Shown here: in pieces, positions 6,347 through 16,900 of the stretch
Position numbering within the stretch: position 1 is the stretch's first letter
Layout of the letters: each line of letters starts with the position of its first letter
Source: a virus
Direction: 5' to 3' (one strand)
IMG/VR virus record: IMGVR_UViG_3300036770_001219
Span: 1 to 25,907 of that record
Length of the DNA stretch: 25,907 nt
Translations under genes and position numbers: made by a program
Notes under the pieces: generated by a model
Database searches by the model: none
Told to the model about the DNA's origin: nothing
The model's input: only the letters and a program-made list of their open reading frames with translations

Positions 6347-8227
6347 TCATGATACAAATGTCCATGCTCCCGTCACTAGTTGAAAAGTTTTCACAACTCT
6401 ACTAGGGGTAATAGTAGGAGCAGGAATAGTAGCTGTTGAAAATGCTACAGGTTCTATTACTGCCGGAGCAGTTCCACTAGGAGTTACAAAAGTTGCTGTA
6501 GTTGTTGATACCAGTGTGTTGATATTTAAAGAAGACGAAGATGCCGACAAAAAGCTGCAAAGAATTCTAGCAATAGTTCCATTTTCGTATTCTGCAGGTG
6601 GAGCAATCTGTGTTAATAACGCTGCTATTCCAGTATTTGATATACCGTCAGATATATCTAGACTCAATACAATCGATCGTGTTCTTACAAAATTAGTAAC
6701 GTATTTTTTATTGGTTGCTTCGCTTAATTCAGTCGCTGATAAAATAGCAGATGATTCTGTAGATTGATTAACACCGATATCACTTGTAGTTGATAGACCT
6801 TCGATTTTTGGAGAACCTATTAATACAACATCGCCAGTTCCGTCAGGAGCTAATTCTAAATCTAAATTAGTTTGAAGTGTAGATATTCTGTTATCTTGTA
6901 TTCTTACATATGGTGTGGGAACTGTGGAAGGTGAAATAACCGGTCCAACATTAATAACTGTCTGTGTTCCAAAACTGGTAACACCAGGAATTGATGTAAC
7001 TGTTGGCCCTAGAGATGTTTTCGATAGCACTGTCACGCCATCGATTTTAAATTCTTTACCGGAAAATAATTCTATATGTTCAGTTGATTCCCATGCTGTT
7101 TTTGCTTTGTTCCATAAAAACTCATGGTTGCTGGCTCCTTTTAATATGAAACCTCCCCCATCAGCATATTCATCTGTATTTGTAGAACTATCTCCCGTTT
7201 GTGCTAGAACGATCAACTTATCTTCGACTTGTAATTCAGAAGTTTTAATTACAGTAACATCTCCGTCATTGATAACTAAATTGCCTTTAATAGTTACATT
7301 TCCCTCAACAGATACATCTCCACCGACATCTAATCTGCTGTCTGTAAATCCTCTATAAAGATTTACTCTTCTATTAATCGTATCAATTTCAACTGCATTT
7401 TCAGCCACGACTCCCTTTCTAACTAAAAATCTTATATTTTTATCAGAAGCAATATTGGCTAAAATAACATTTCCGTTGTCAACAATTAATTGGGCTTGGC
7501 TAGCATCGCCGACAATCAATCCTAAATTAGATGCTAAAATTAATTGTCCGTTGATAATATTAGATGTATCATTTCTAACATACGAGCTTGCAGGTTGTCC
7601 GCCTAATGATTCCGAGTTAGTCGATGTTACATTAAATTTAATTCCCGACAAAGTTCCAGCATTAAAACCGGGCTGTATGGCGCCCGAAAAACCCTCAATA
7701 GGTAATTTAGGAGTAAATGAATCTTTACTAAAAATTCCAATTAAGATTCCATTAGTATAAAGATATGTAACAACACGATTTTGATTGAGAGTATCTAGAA
7801 TGTTTACTACTCTCAATCCGCTGATTCCTTGACTTACAGAATAATCCGGACCTAATAATATTGTATTTGTTCCGTCAAAGAAAAATAACTGTTTGTTTAA
7901 ATCGTCGAACCATAAATCCCCGACTCCTAATGTCAAAGGTTGTGTTGTTGATATAGTTGCTGAACTTACAGGAACGAATCCTGAACCGTTATACACTTTT
8001 AATTTTAATTCAGAGGCATCAAACCAGATCTGTCCTCTTATAGGATTATCTGGTTGTTCTGTATCTGCAAAATTTTCTAATATCTTAACAAAATTTTCAT
8101 TAAGAGCTTCGCCGAAACCGCTATAATTTTTTCCTATTAGCGTGATGCTAGTAGAAAATTGATCTATTTGGCCGTCAGCTACTGTTGCTAAAATTGATCC
8201 ATCGCTTTTATTAATTGAATATGCCAT
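6347..8227 (-). CDS. Fibre-like virion protein, paralogue 2, 626 aa, unique C-terminus
   Basis: The shared N-domain is clear: MAYSINKSDGSILATVADGQ, IGKNYSGFGE, NENFVKILENFA, G-Q-I-W-F-D-A and G-D-L-W-F-D-D units, and SKDSFT..IEGFSGAIQPGFN. The middle differs from the other paralogues. It has G-x-V-x-x-x-G-N-V-x-x-x-G-x-x-x-I-x-G-D steps near 305-325 that look like a beta-solenoid shaft, then TSELQVEDKLIVLAQTGDSS and a GGGFILKGASNHEFLW segment. The C-terminus is rich in Ser, Thr, Ala and Ile and ends TFQLVTGAWTFVS, without an ADLAE or collar module. It follows the collar-bearing paralogue by nine bases, with AAGGG before the ATG. The different end implies a different binding partner or place in the tail, but no ligand can be named. 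Confidence 0.72.
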   Translation of the reverse strand: MAYSINKSDGSILATVADGQIDQFSTSITLIGKNYSGFGEALNENFVKILENFADTEQPDNPIRGQIWFDASELKLKVYNGSGFVPVSSATISTTQPLTLGVGDLWFDDLNKQLFFFDGTNTILLGPDYSVSQGISGLRVVNILDTLNQNRVVTYLYTNGILIGIFSKDSFTPKLPIEGFSGAIQPGFNAGTLSGIKFNVTSTNSESLGGQPASSYVRNDTSNIINGQLILASNLGLIVGDASQAQLIVDNGNVILANIASDKNIRFLVRKGVVAENAVEIDTINRRVNLYRGFTDSRLDVGGDVSVEGNVTIKGNLVINDGDVTVIKTSELQVEDKLIVLAQTGDSSTNTDEYADGGGFILKGASNHEFLWNKAKTAWESTEHIELFSGKEFKIDGVTVLSKTSLGPTVTSIPGVTSFGTQTVINVGPVISPSTVPTPYVRIQDNRISTLQTNLDLELAPDGTGDVVLIGSPKIEGLSTTSDIGVNQSTESSAILSATELSEATNKKYVTNFVRTRSIVLSLDISDGISNTGIAALLTQIAPPAEYENGTIARILCSFLSASSSSLNINTLVSTTTATFVTPSGTAPAVIEPVAFSTATIPAPTITPSRVVKTFQLVTGAWTFVS

Positions 8228-8236
8228 TTCTTACCC

Positions 8237-10297
8237 TTAGAATGCCGGTGGACCGGACCTAATAATATAATTTAAAGTCAAATAAGGATTTATTACCGCA
8301 AAAGGTTGACCCAAAGATCCTGCTGTTCTGATTCCGCCAGAACTAGGAAGATACTGGCTCTGTCCGACCGTTGTAGGTCCTTTATCACTAAATGCTCCAG
8401 AATCCAACGGAGCGGCTGTGTCAATCCTTGTGGCAAAATATTGCTGCCCAGTTGACCCTCTCATGTTATGTTCGTGGTCTGGTAAATTTCCAACAGTTAA
8501 TGTATTTGAACTTTGACCTCCCGAGCCGCCTAGATTATCGGCTTCGGTTCCCGGAACCCTATCTGCATTTCCGCCGCCACCGTCAACGAAACCCCCTGTT
8601 GAATTAGGAACTTGTATACCATTGTCCATATTATCTTTACCTAATGGAAATCTTCCTCTTAGGTCTGGTAATCTGAATGTATTAACTCCTAAAGTACTTG
8701 CGCCGTATCTCGTACCAATCACGTCATATAAATCTTGATACTTGACTCTTTCTACTTCGCTACCATCACACAGCAAATACCCTTCGGGTGCATTAGATCC
8801 TGCGTAAGGAAGTATGGCTCCTATCGGAACTCCGAGGTCGGCAATAAAAGTATCTCTTTCGGATTTTAATAAACCCGTACCTGATCTAAATATTAAAATT
8901 TCATCATCTTTTATTGAAGTATTTGCTCTAGGTTTACTAGCAATAAGATTCGATGTTAGAGATGTAGTGAAAGTTTTTGTTAAACCTCCTACAGATCCGT
9001 CAAATGTAAAACTAGGCGACGACACATCGCCTGTCATAGCAAAAGTGGTTGTAAATCTTAAATTTGTGGCCGTTGTAGCGTTACCTGCAATGTCGCCTGT
9101 TAGGGTAGCTTGAATGCTATCTGCAATAACTGTTTTAGCTCTAACTGTGTTCCATCTTTTAATTACTGTTCCGCAATCGTATAGATCTGTTACTTTTGGT
9201 TGTATAGATACAAAGGAAGCAGTTCCCGAAACATCTAATGTATCTCCTACTAATAAATTTTTTCCTATAGCGACTCCGCCAGAAGTAACTATCGTTCCAT
9301 TGTTTAAATTAGTAGAAACATTGGAATTGGTAATTAACAAGGATCCGTCAATTAAAATATTTCCAGATACTTCCAACGATTCATCCGGATCTGGTACATT
9401 TATACCTACTTTGTTGTCGATTACTCTTAAAATAGTCGCTGGTATTCCGCCTCGATTGATCTGCAGATCTAAGCTACTACCTTCTGCAGAATTATAAATT
9501 TTTGAAGCCGTTGGACTAGAACTTAAACTAAAACTTCCGTCACTACCTATGGTTATTCCTGCATTATTTCTAACATTAAATCCAGCCTCGACTGTGTTAA
9601 TAACATCAGATCTTAAGAATCTACCGGCAGGAATTTCGGTTCCTGAAATGTTTAAAGCATCGGCGCTGGTTGCCTTAGAATATAATTTTGTTTCAAGAAG
9701 TGCATCGTCAATAATATTTTCAGTGATGTTCAACCCGGTTCTTATCGTAGTAAATCCCTGGATAGCTATCTTAGGTGTGAAACTGTCTTTACTAATAATA
9801 AAAACTGGTATATCCTCTACATAAAAACTTAAAATAATTCTAGCTAAACCGTCTGAGTCGTCTATCCTCTCTACCAACGGGCCGCTTCTTAAACCTGTAC
9901 TAAAGTTAGGACCTACTAGAATCCATCTAGAACCAGAAAACACATATAATTGTTGATTAGTAGTATCTACCCATAATTCACCAATTTTTGATTGTTCAAC
10001 AGCAGGCTCAACTGCACTCTTTTGAATATTACTAGCTGCCTTCCATTGAACGTTATCCCATACCATCAAAATACCGTTAACATTATCATACCACAATTGC
10101 CCTTCTGTGGGATTAATGGGCGGTTCGCTTTTTGCGAAATTTTCTAATAATGCTAAAAAGTTTTCAGCAATAATTTGGCCGTAACCTGTTATATTTCGTC
10201 CTGGAAATGTTAAACTGGTATCGGTGCTAGAAGTATTATCAAATACTGTAATAGGTACTTTATTTTGTCTATCAGTAAAATTTACAATATATGGCAT
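8237..10297 (-). CDS. Fibre-like virion protein, paralogue 1, 686 aa, with gp12-type collar domain
   Basis: Residues 1-200 are a diverged copy of the shared fibre N-domain: PGRNITGYGQ, AENFLALLENFAKSEPP, G-Q-L-W-Y-D-N and G-E-L-W-V-D-T units, and SKDSFTPKIAIQGF. A long beta-rich shaft follows, with VSGNILIDGSLLI-type steps. From about 490 comes a phage tail collar domain, the fold of T4 short tail fibre gp12: VPIGAILPYAG, G-Y-L-L-C-D-G, Y-x-D-L-Y-x-x-I-G-x-x-Y-G, then F-R-L-P-D-L-R-G-R-F-P-L-G near 541-555. A later Gly-rich region has N-L-P-D-H-E-H near 603-609, matching the metal-binding H-x-H of gp12 tips. It is the best candidate here for a short tail fibre that anchors the phage to the cell. 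GAGG precedes the ATG by seven bases, and the gap to the gene before is two bases. T4 gene 12 itself differs in the rest of its length, so I give no symbol. Confidence 0.8.
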   Translation of the reverse strand: MPYIVNFTDRQNKVPITVFDNTSSTDTSLTFPGRNITGYGQIIAENFLALLENFAKSEPPINPTEGQLWYDNVNGILMVWDNVQWKAASNIQKSAVEPAVEQSKIGELWVDTTNQQLYVFSGSRWILVGPNFSTGLRSGPLVERIDDSDGLARIILSFYVEDIPVFIISKDSFTPKIAIQGFTTIRTGLNITENIIDDALLETKLYSKATSADALNISGTEIPAGRFLRSDVINTVEAGFNVRNNAGITIGSDGSFSLSSSPTASKIYNSAEGSSLDLQINRGGIPATILRVIDNKVGINVPDPDESLEVSGNILIDGSLLITNSNVSTNLNNGTIVTSGGVAIGKNLLVGDTLDVSGTASFVSIQPKVTDLYDCGTVIKRWNTVRAKTVIADSIQATLTGDIAGNATTATNLRFTTTFAMTGDVSSPSFTFDGSVGGLTKTFTTSLTSNLIASKPRANTSIKDDEILIFRSGTGLLKSERDTFIADLGVPIGAILPYAGSNAPEGYLLCDGSEVERVKYQDLYDVIGTRYGASTLGVNTFRLPDLRGRFPLGKDNMDNGIQVPNSTGGFVDGGGGNADRVPGTEADNLGGSGGQSSNTLTVGNLPDHEHNMRGSTGQQYFATRIDTAAPLDSGAFSDKGPTTVGQSQYLPSSGGIRTAGSLGQPFAVINPYLTLNYIIRSGPPAF

Positions 10298-10299
10298 CG

Positions 10300-10944
10300 T
10301 TAAACCTCATTAAATCCAGTTAGACTCTGTACTCTGATAGTATAATCTATCTGTAAAAGTCTGTTTAAAGATTTTTGAACAGGATGAAATACAACATGAG
10401 TTAATAATTTTCCTGTTCCGCTGGGATTAAACGATCTTAAACCCAATTCATCAAATACAAAATCTCCTGCAAGGTCTCGACTATTGTCAAACGCTTCTTG
10501 ACCATCGGGTTCGCCGTAATCCAATAGACATGTTATTAAAATATCACTGTAAGTAGCTCCACTAATATGTCTAATTTCCATCTTATTTCTTACAGGATCA
10601 GTATTAGAAATACTATTTTGATCTACTACTTTACTATAAGTTTGATTATAGAGACTGCTATTAACTCCTACAGTATTAGGTGTTAGATAAGTGATCAATC
10701 CTGTAGGGTCGACTGTGGTTCCTCCAGTTCCGAATACCATTTCGTATACGGTTCCTTGTCCTTGGTTAGATAGCGCATTAACCATAGCCACACTCATATT
10801 TTCATAATGAATCGCATTTCTCTTATCTATAAACACTTCTTTGGTCTCAGGATCAAATATCTTGATGTGACCTTCAAAATGAAACCCGCCGGTTTCGTTT
10901 GGTTTATGCTGAATTTCTTCGGATTTTGGCTTATTTTCGACCAT
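10300..10944 (-). CDS. Conserved marine T4-like virion structural protein, ~214 aa
   Basis: After a charged, probably disordered start (residues 1-18) comes a conserved core: GFHFEGHIKIFDPETKEVF, KRNAIHYENMS, MVFGTGGTTVDPTGLITYL, ITCLLDYGEP, FVFDELGLRSF and HVVFHPVQKSLNRLLQIDYT. I recognise this protein from T4-like marine phages, where it stands beside the giant tail protein and is called structural. No function is proven to my knowledge. I choose ATG 10944 because AGAG lies six bases before it and a late-promoter-like box sits 26 bases upstream, in line with the other two boxes. A GTG at 10989, overlapping the giant gene's end by 17 bases, has AAGGA before it and would add 15 residues. Its location between giant wedge-slot protein and fibres suggests a baseplate or fibre-joining part. 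Confidence 0.72.
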   Translation of the reverse strand: MVENKPKSEEIQHKPNETGGFHFEGHIKIFDPETKEVFIDKRNAIHYENMSVAMVNALSNQGQGTVYEMVFGTGGTTVDPTGLITYLTPNTVGVNSSLYNQTYSKVVDQNSISNTDPVRNKMEIRHISGATYSDILITCLLDYGEPDGQEAFDNSRDLAGDFVFDELGLRSFNPSGTGKLLTHVVFHPVQKSLNRLLQIDYTIRVQSLTGFNEV

Positions 10945-10969
10945 ATCTATCTCTTTTGCTTTAGTAGTG

Positions 10970-10977
10970 TATTTATT
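10970..10977 (-). promoter_or_regulatory. T4-like late promoter candidate (AATAAATA)
   Basis: AATAAATA overlaps the last codons and stop of the giant gene, 26 bases before ATG 10944. It is the same 8-mer as at 1686-1693 and at nearly the same distance from a start. If used, it lets the structural gene and the fibre genes behind it be transcribed apart from the 14-kb giant gene. It also argues against the GTG 10989 start, since RNA begun here would lack that codon. Confidence 0.45.
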
Positions 10978-13900
10978 CGGGGAATTCACTAGACTTTTCC
11001 TTGATGAATTTTACAATTGGAGTTTGATTATCTAAAAACGTCACTCCTTTTGATGCTGAACTTTCTCCTTTTTCATACCACAATTTACCCGTTTTTCTTA
11101 TAATCGTTATCCTAGTTCCTGCAGGAGCAGATTTAGTTAATCGAATATACGGAGTAGCTCCATCTACGCTAAACTCGGCTTCTGTTTCTGAATCTGCAGA
11201 TGTGCTCGATGCTCCTTTAGATTCATCGTAAATTGAAATACTATCTTTTCTTAATCTAGTTCCACCAACAAATATTTCTATCTCATCACACGGACCATGA
11301 TTTTCAGGAATACTTATATATGAAAGTTCGGATCCGTTGATTTCGGTCATTCTATAAAATGTTCTATTGGATTTTCTAGGAATAAAATTTAATGGTCCTA
11401 TCAAAAGACTACTGCCGTCACTTACAAAATCATCTCTTTCTTGTTCTTCGGTATAAGGAATATTTTCCCTAAAACTAGAATCAACAACTAAGCTACCGGA
11501 CGAATGAATTTCAGCTATTCCGGTTCCTAAGGCACCTCGTCGAAGTTGGCTTAATATATTACCGTTTTTAGATAGATATTCGATTCTTTCGTTATTAACA
11601 ATAATTATTCCAGGAATATTTTTAGAAATAATCGGTTCGAAAAGTTCAGTGCCGTCGGTTACTTCTAATTCTAAATCGTAATAATTTAAATCTCTTACAA
11701 GCGTTATTTTTTTGCTTGTAGCAAAACGCTTATAATGATATTTGTTTAACATATCTTTAAAAATTTCATATGTTATTGGGGCCTGTCTTATCGATGATCC
11801 AAACTGCACTATTTTAATCGTGTCATCTAGATTAGATATACCTTTTAATTTAACCGCATTTCTCGGCAAAGACACTTCGTAATCTTCATCTTTAGTTAAA
11901 CGAACACCATTTTTATAAACCCAAACATAACTCGAACTCAACGGAGTCCTTGATAATTTATAAACAATTTGTCCGCCTTTATATTCGTCTGTGATCATAT
12001 CCATGCTAGGATATTCGCTGAACCAAACCACTTCTATTATATCACCTTCATTTAATGAAACTTCAGGCAAAATCACTAGATTATTATTTTCAAAATTAAA
12101 TTGAGTTCTTAAATCAACTTCGATCTTAATTTCATCTCCTATGTTCAAAACACTCGGAGAAATCGTGATTAAGTTTTGATTACCGTCATATACATAATCT
12201 ATAACAAATCTTAATAGATTATTATTAATGAAAACTTTTATATTTCCGCTAGTGATATTTCCGATCGCTTCCTCCGGATCAACACCTATTAATATAACGT
12301 TGTTGGTTCCATCGTAGGTTTCATAGATTGTATCTACACCATTTAACTGTGTGCCGTTTACTGAAACTAAAGTGCTTGATTTGGCGGAACCTCTTTGTAA
12401 ATTTACAAAAGAATCTAAGTCAAAAGATCTTGTACTACCATCAAATACAAATGTCTGATTGTTAACTCTTACGATACTGAGTCCCGACGAATCGACGTCA
12501 GAGGAGCTTCCTAAAGAAACAATTTTAATTTTTTGATTCAATGTTGGCTTGATGCCGAATTGAACTATCGTTAAATTTTGTTCATCTACTAGATCCGAAC
12601 TATTTAAAAATCCTGTATCGACAAATTCTCCATCGATTGTAACAAACACATTACTTGTTTGCTCATACCTAGCATTTGTTAAAAACAACGATGTATCACC
12701 GTCTGCTACAAATTCTTGATAGTCAAGAATTGTGATACCACCTATCCCGATTGAAATGATTTCAACGATAGATCCGCTAATAGGGGGATCATTAAATTCT
12801 ATAATGTTATCAACCAAGTTGATAGAATAGGTCGGTGACAATCCATCAAAAAATTGTTTGACTTTGTCAACATACACGATAATAGAATTAGATTCTATAA
12901 CTTCTAAACCTATGTTAAAAAATCTTGTAGAACCGTCTGCAATATATATTTTATTTTGTAGAGGTGCTGCGCCTGTGTTAGTTGTATTAAACACTTTAAT
13001 ACTAACACTATCTAATACTTGACCTGGAACATTTTCTTCAGGAGCAGGCACCTGATCGGGAGTTATAAATTTATCTCCGTCTATAACTATCTCTTCTGCA
13101 GCTATACCTGTAGCTGTAACGTATGCACCACCTAAAGATGCTAAAGATCCTCCGCTGATATTTGTATCTACTAGATTAAGATCTTGTATGACCACAGATC
13201 CGTCGCTTTCGATCGTTCTAAAAATTAAAGTATCCCCATCCTGAATATTAATATATGGAAAGCCTGTTACTGGATCATAAAATTCAACAGTATTAGTAGA
13301 TCCGTCTCCTATAAAGGTTGGCATAACTGCATATTCTGGAGCTGTTTTTCTTCCATTAGGCTGAATTGTAGATCCGTCATATAAATTGAAATACGGATCG
13401 TCTATTCGAATAATTCTCGAATCTCCCGGAACTTCATTTGTAAATTGTAAATTATCTATTTGTTTTTCAAACGTAGAATCTCTTGAAAGACCTAGATAGG
13501 GACTGATATAATTTCTCTTGTAATAAATTGTAATAAGTTGTCCTTGGGCGGGAGTAAATGGTAATTCAATTTTAAATGGTTCCCAAAATAGTTCCCAATC
13601 TTCTGTAAATGGAAGTACTATGCTACCGTCTTGCCGTTGCGTATCTCGTATAGCAACATATAATCTGTTGTCGACGCGAACTATGGATCCTGTTTTATAA
13701 ACCTGTGAAGAGTCTACAGTATTATCTGCGTTCACTACATAATAAAAATCGCTGTTTGATTCTACACTATCCCATCCTTCAGTAAACCAAGGCAATGCAT
13801 CCCATCCTCCTGTAACATCAAATGTTGTGCCTTGTACTTGAACTCCACCGAAATCTATTCCGGTCATAAGTTGTGAAATTTCTTTTCCGATCATTCCAGA

Positions 13901-16900
13901 AGAAGGTTCGTAGTATTTTTCAATTCTATTCACGCTGTCTAAAAGATCGTCGCTCTTTTCATAATCTATAGAGATAACATCTCCTTGATTAGGAGGTATA
14001 TTAAAAATTATTCTTCCTTTAAGAAGGCTATATGTATCTACTGAAGAAAAATATAAAGAAATATTATATTCGTTTGGTAGAACTAATTGATTATTTTTTA
14101 ATATATTAATTTTGCTTTTGTCTCGTGTCGGTGCATAATTTAAATCAAACACGGAGGTAGAACCAGTAGCAACAAATTGTTGAGATTGTCTGAAATTTCT
14201 ATAAATTCCTTCTTTAGAAATTCTATCAAATTTTACCGATAGGTTAAATGTTCTAACTTTACTATTTCCGAGAATAGGAACTGCTGTGGCTATGTCGGGA
14301 GAAGAACCATTACCGCCTACTAAGGAAATAGTAGGAGTAGATATATAACCTTTTCCTGATTCTATTACTCTGATAGCAGTAACTTTGCCATTCGAAATAT
14401 AGGCTTGAGCAATAGTTCCAGAGCCGGTGCCCTCTATCACCACTCTAGGGGGTTCAGTATAACCAGATCCACTATTAGCTACTCGAATTGATACAATACT
14501 ATAGTCATTATTATCATTCCACCATTTCCATGGATATTCTGACAATCTACTTGAATTCTGATCAATAGGTAAAACTTCTCCTACTGTAACAAAATACGAC
14601 GGTGGCAGATCAAAATCAGTCACTGCATTATCAGAATTATCCATATTATTGTATCTACTAGTATATTCTCTAATAGTAGTTCTATAAGGCTTGACTTCTT
14701 CTAGATATTGTTGATAGCTGACTAAATTGTCATTTTTATAACTGATTCTCTGATCTAAAAATCCTACATTATGTATCGCGCTTAAAAAGCTAGTTTTAAA
14801 TGCCCAGTCAATATATTCTTGTTCTGAAAAAGAATAATTAATACAAACAAAAAATAATTTATTCCACTCTATTCTTAAGTCTTCTACAAAAATATCTTCT
14901 TTGACTGCCTTAAAAATATTTCTTAGTTCGTTGGTCGGTTGAAGATCATAAAGTGCGGTATCAAACGCTCCTACATTATCGAAACCTATAGGTGTAGTTT
15001 TTGTGTTATATAAAGAATCCTTTAGTCGAATAGTTCCATTCTGTCTACCAACTAAATTATAATTTTCGGCTAAATCTCCTGTTCCTTCTGAGACTCTTTC
15101 TAATACTGCCCAGCCTCCGCTGCCGAATTCCTTTATTTTGATTAAATCTCCTTCGGACAAAACTAACGTCGGTTCTAAGTAGAAATCGGATATTTCTACA
15201 ATTATTCTAGATGTGGCAGAATAACCAGGTTTCCACCAATCAACAAATTCCCAATAGGAACGAGTATCAAACCCCTGAGATTTACTTCTATAGAATATAT
15301 TTCTTTGTTGATCCCACGAATATATACTCCAGAATCCGTTAGATGTTAAATCATTTCTAACTAAAACAGAAAATTGTCTTATTTTTACAATCGCGGTGCT
15401 ATATTTTCTTCCTCTAGTTAACACGGTAACCGAAGCTACTCTTCCTTGGCTATCAAGAGTAATAGATGCTCTAGCCCCTTTACCGTCACCTTCGATTTCT
15501 ATAAATGGAACTGTTCGATAGCCGAAACCAGAATCTATAATTTGTATAGATTCTAATTCACCGTCAACTAAAAATGGTTCTAAAACCGCTTGCCTTATTC
15601 TTGCAGTACCGATTTGTTCCAAATCAAGATTAGTATCTACCGCTACGTCATATTCATTTAATTGTTCTGCAGGTAACGGATCTGTTAGATTTAAATTTGT
15701 AAAATTAATAGTATCAGCAAAAGGTTTAGATTCTAATACAGAATTAATATTATCTATGACGATTTTTAAAATCTTCTCTCTATTAACAAACATTGTTTGT
15801 CGAGGTCTAAATGCTATTCCATATTTTTGTTTATCTGATAAGAAAATATCCGGTACTGCATTGCCTTGTTGATCGAATCCAACTAAACTATCTATCCATT
15901 TTCTTTCAAGTGCTTCGTTCGGTAAGCTGTCTGCCTGGCCTTCGGTTATCAATTGATATTCGGAATGTATCGAGTTCAATTCGACATCTTTTTTCTTATA
16001 TTGAATATTAATGTAAGATTCGTTGTTAGATAATAAAGAATCGAAATTATAAACAAGAAACTTATCTTTATCTATAAATGAAATTATTGGAAGATTCGAA
16101 CCTGCTGGATTTTCAATTAGTGAAGTTATTTCGGAAGCAGGAATCTTTCTTTTATTCGACTTCGGAAGAATAGTTTTTCCTTTTACCCAGAAATAATATA
16201 AAGTTTCTGATAAGTCTCCAGTTGATGTATTATAAATTTCTTTAATAGAATATACCGAATCGTCGGAATAAAGAGGAATTCCAGAAATTCCTGCAGAGAT
16301 TCCTTCGGTCGTATCTGCTATTAGAGCCCATTCAGAAGGTAGTAGTCTGCTTTCGACCCATTCGTAGATGTCAATTGAAGATCCTTCGGCTTGTCTATTC
16401 CAGTTTCCGACTCTGTATGATATTTCGCTCTGTTCATAATTAATCCACTTAGCTGTGCTTATATTCCACCATATCTCCCCTACGTGCTTTTCTTTCCACG
16501 ATTGAGAAGAATCTACAACTTGTTCATCAGTACCAACAGAATAAATTGCAGGATCATACATAGTTTTAAAGTTTATTTCTTGTTCGGCTATGCCTAACAA
16601 TTTTAATTTAAAATGGTCGACATAATCGATATCAGCTAATTTTTTATTATTAACTGTGTCAAAAACCGATACTGATCTAATTTTATTAATATCAACTAAT
16701 TCTTCTTCCGAAGATATTGTTTTCCAAGGATTGATATTACTGGGTTTTTTAAACAATCTTATTTTACCGGGTGTTGAAGTATAACTAACTGTTCCTCCAC
16801 CCGAGTTATCAGACCCGTCTACAGAGGCTGTAAAACTTGTACCTTCGTCGTTACTCGGTGATCCCAATAATGTAAAATCTGTTTGATTTCCTTCCGGACC

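Noticed and set aside
6915-7358. Plus-strand open frame of 147 codons
   Set aside because: It is antisense to the 626-residue fibre gene, has no family resemblance and no promoter or ribosome site, and its composition mirrors the gene opposite.
2695-10297. Peptidase S74 intramolecular chaperone at a fibre end
   Set aside because: No fibre ends in a recognisable S74 domain; the ADLAE-type and collar modules are different. I saw no self-cleavage motif.
10945-10989. GTG start at 10989 for the structural protein, overlapping the giant gene
   Set aside because: It has a possible AAGGA, but the ATG at 10944 has a ribosome site and the late box at the standard distance. The extra 15 residues add no conserved sequence. 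The choice is not certain.
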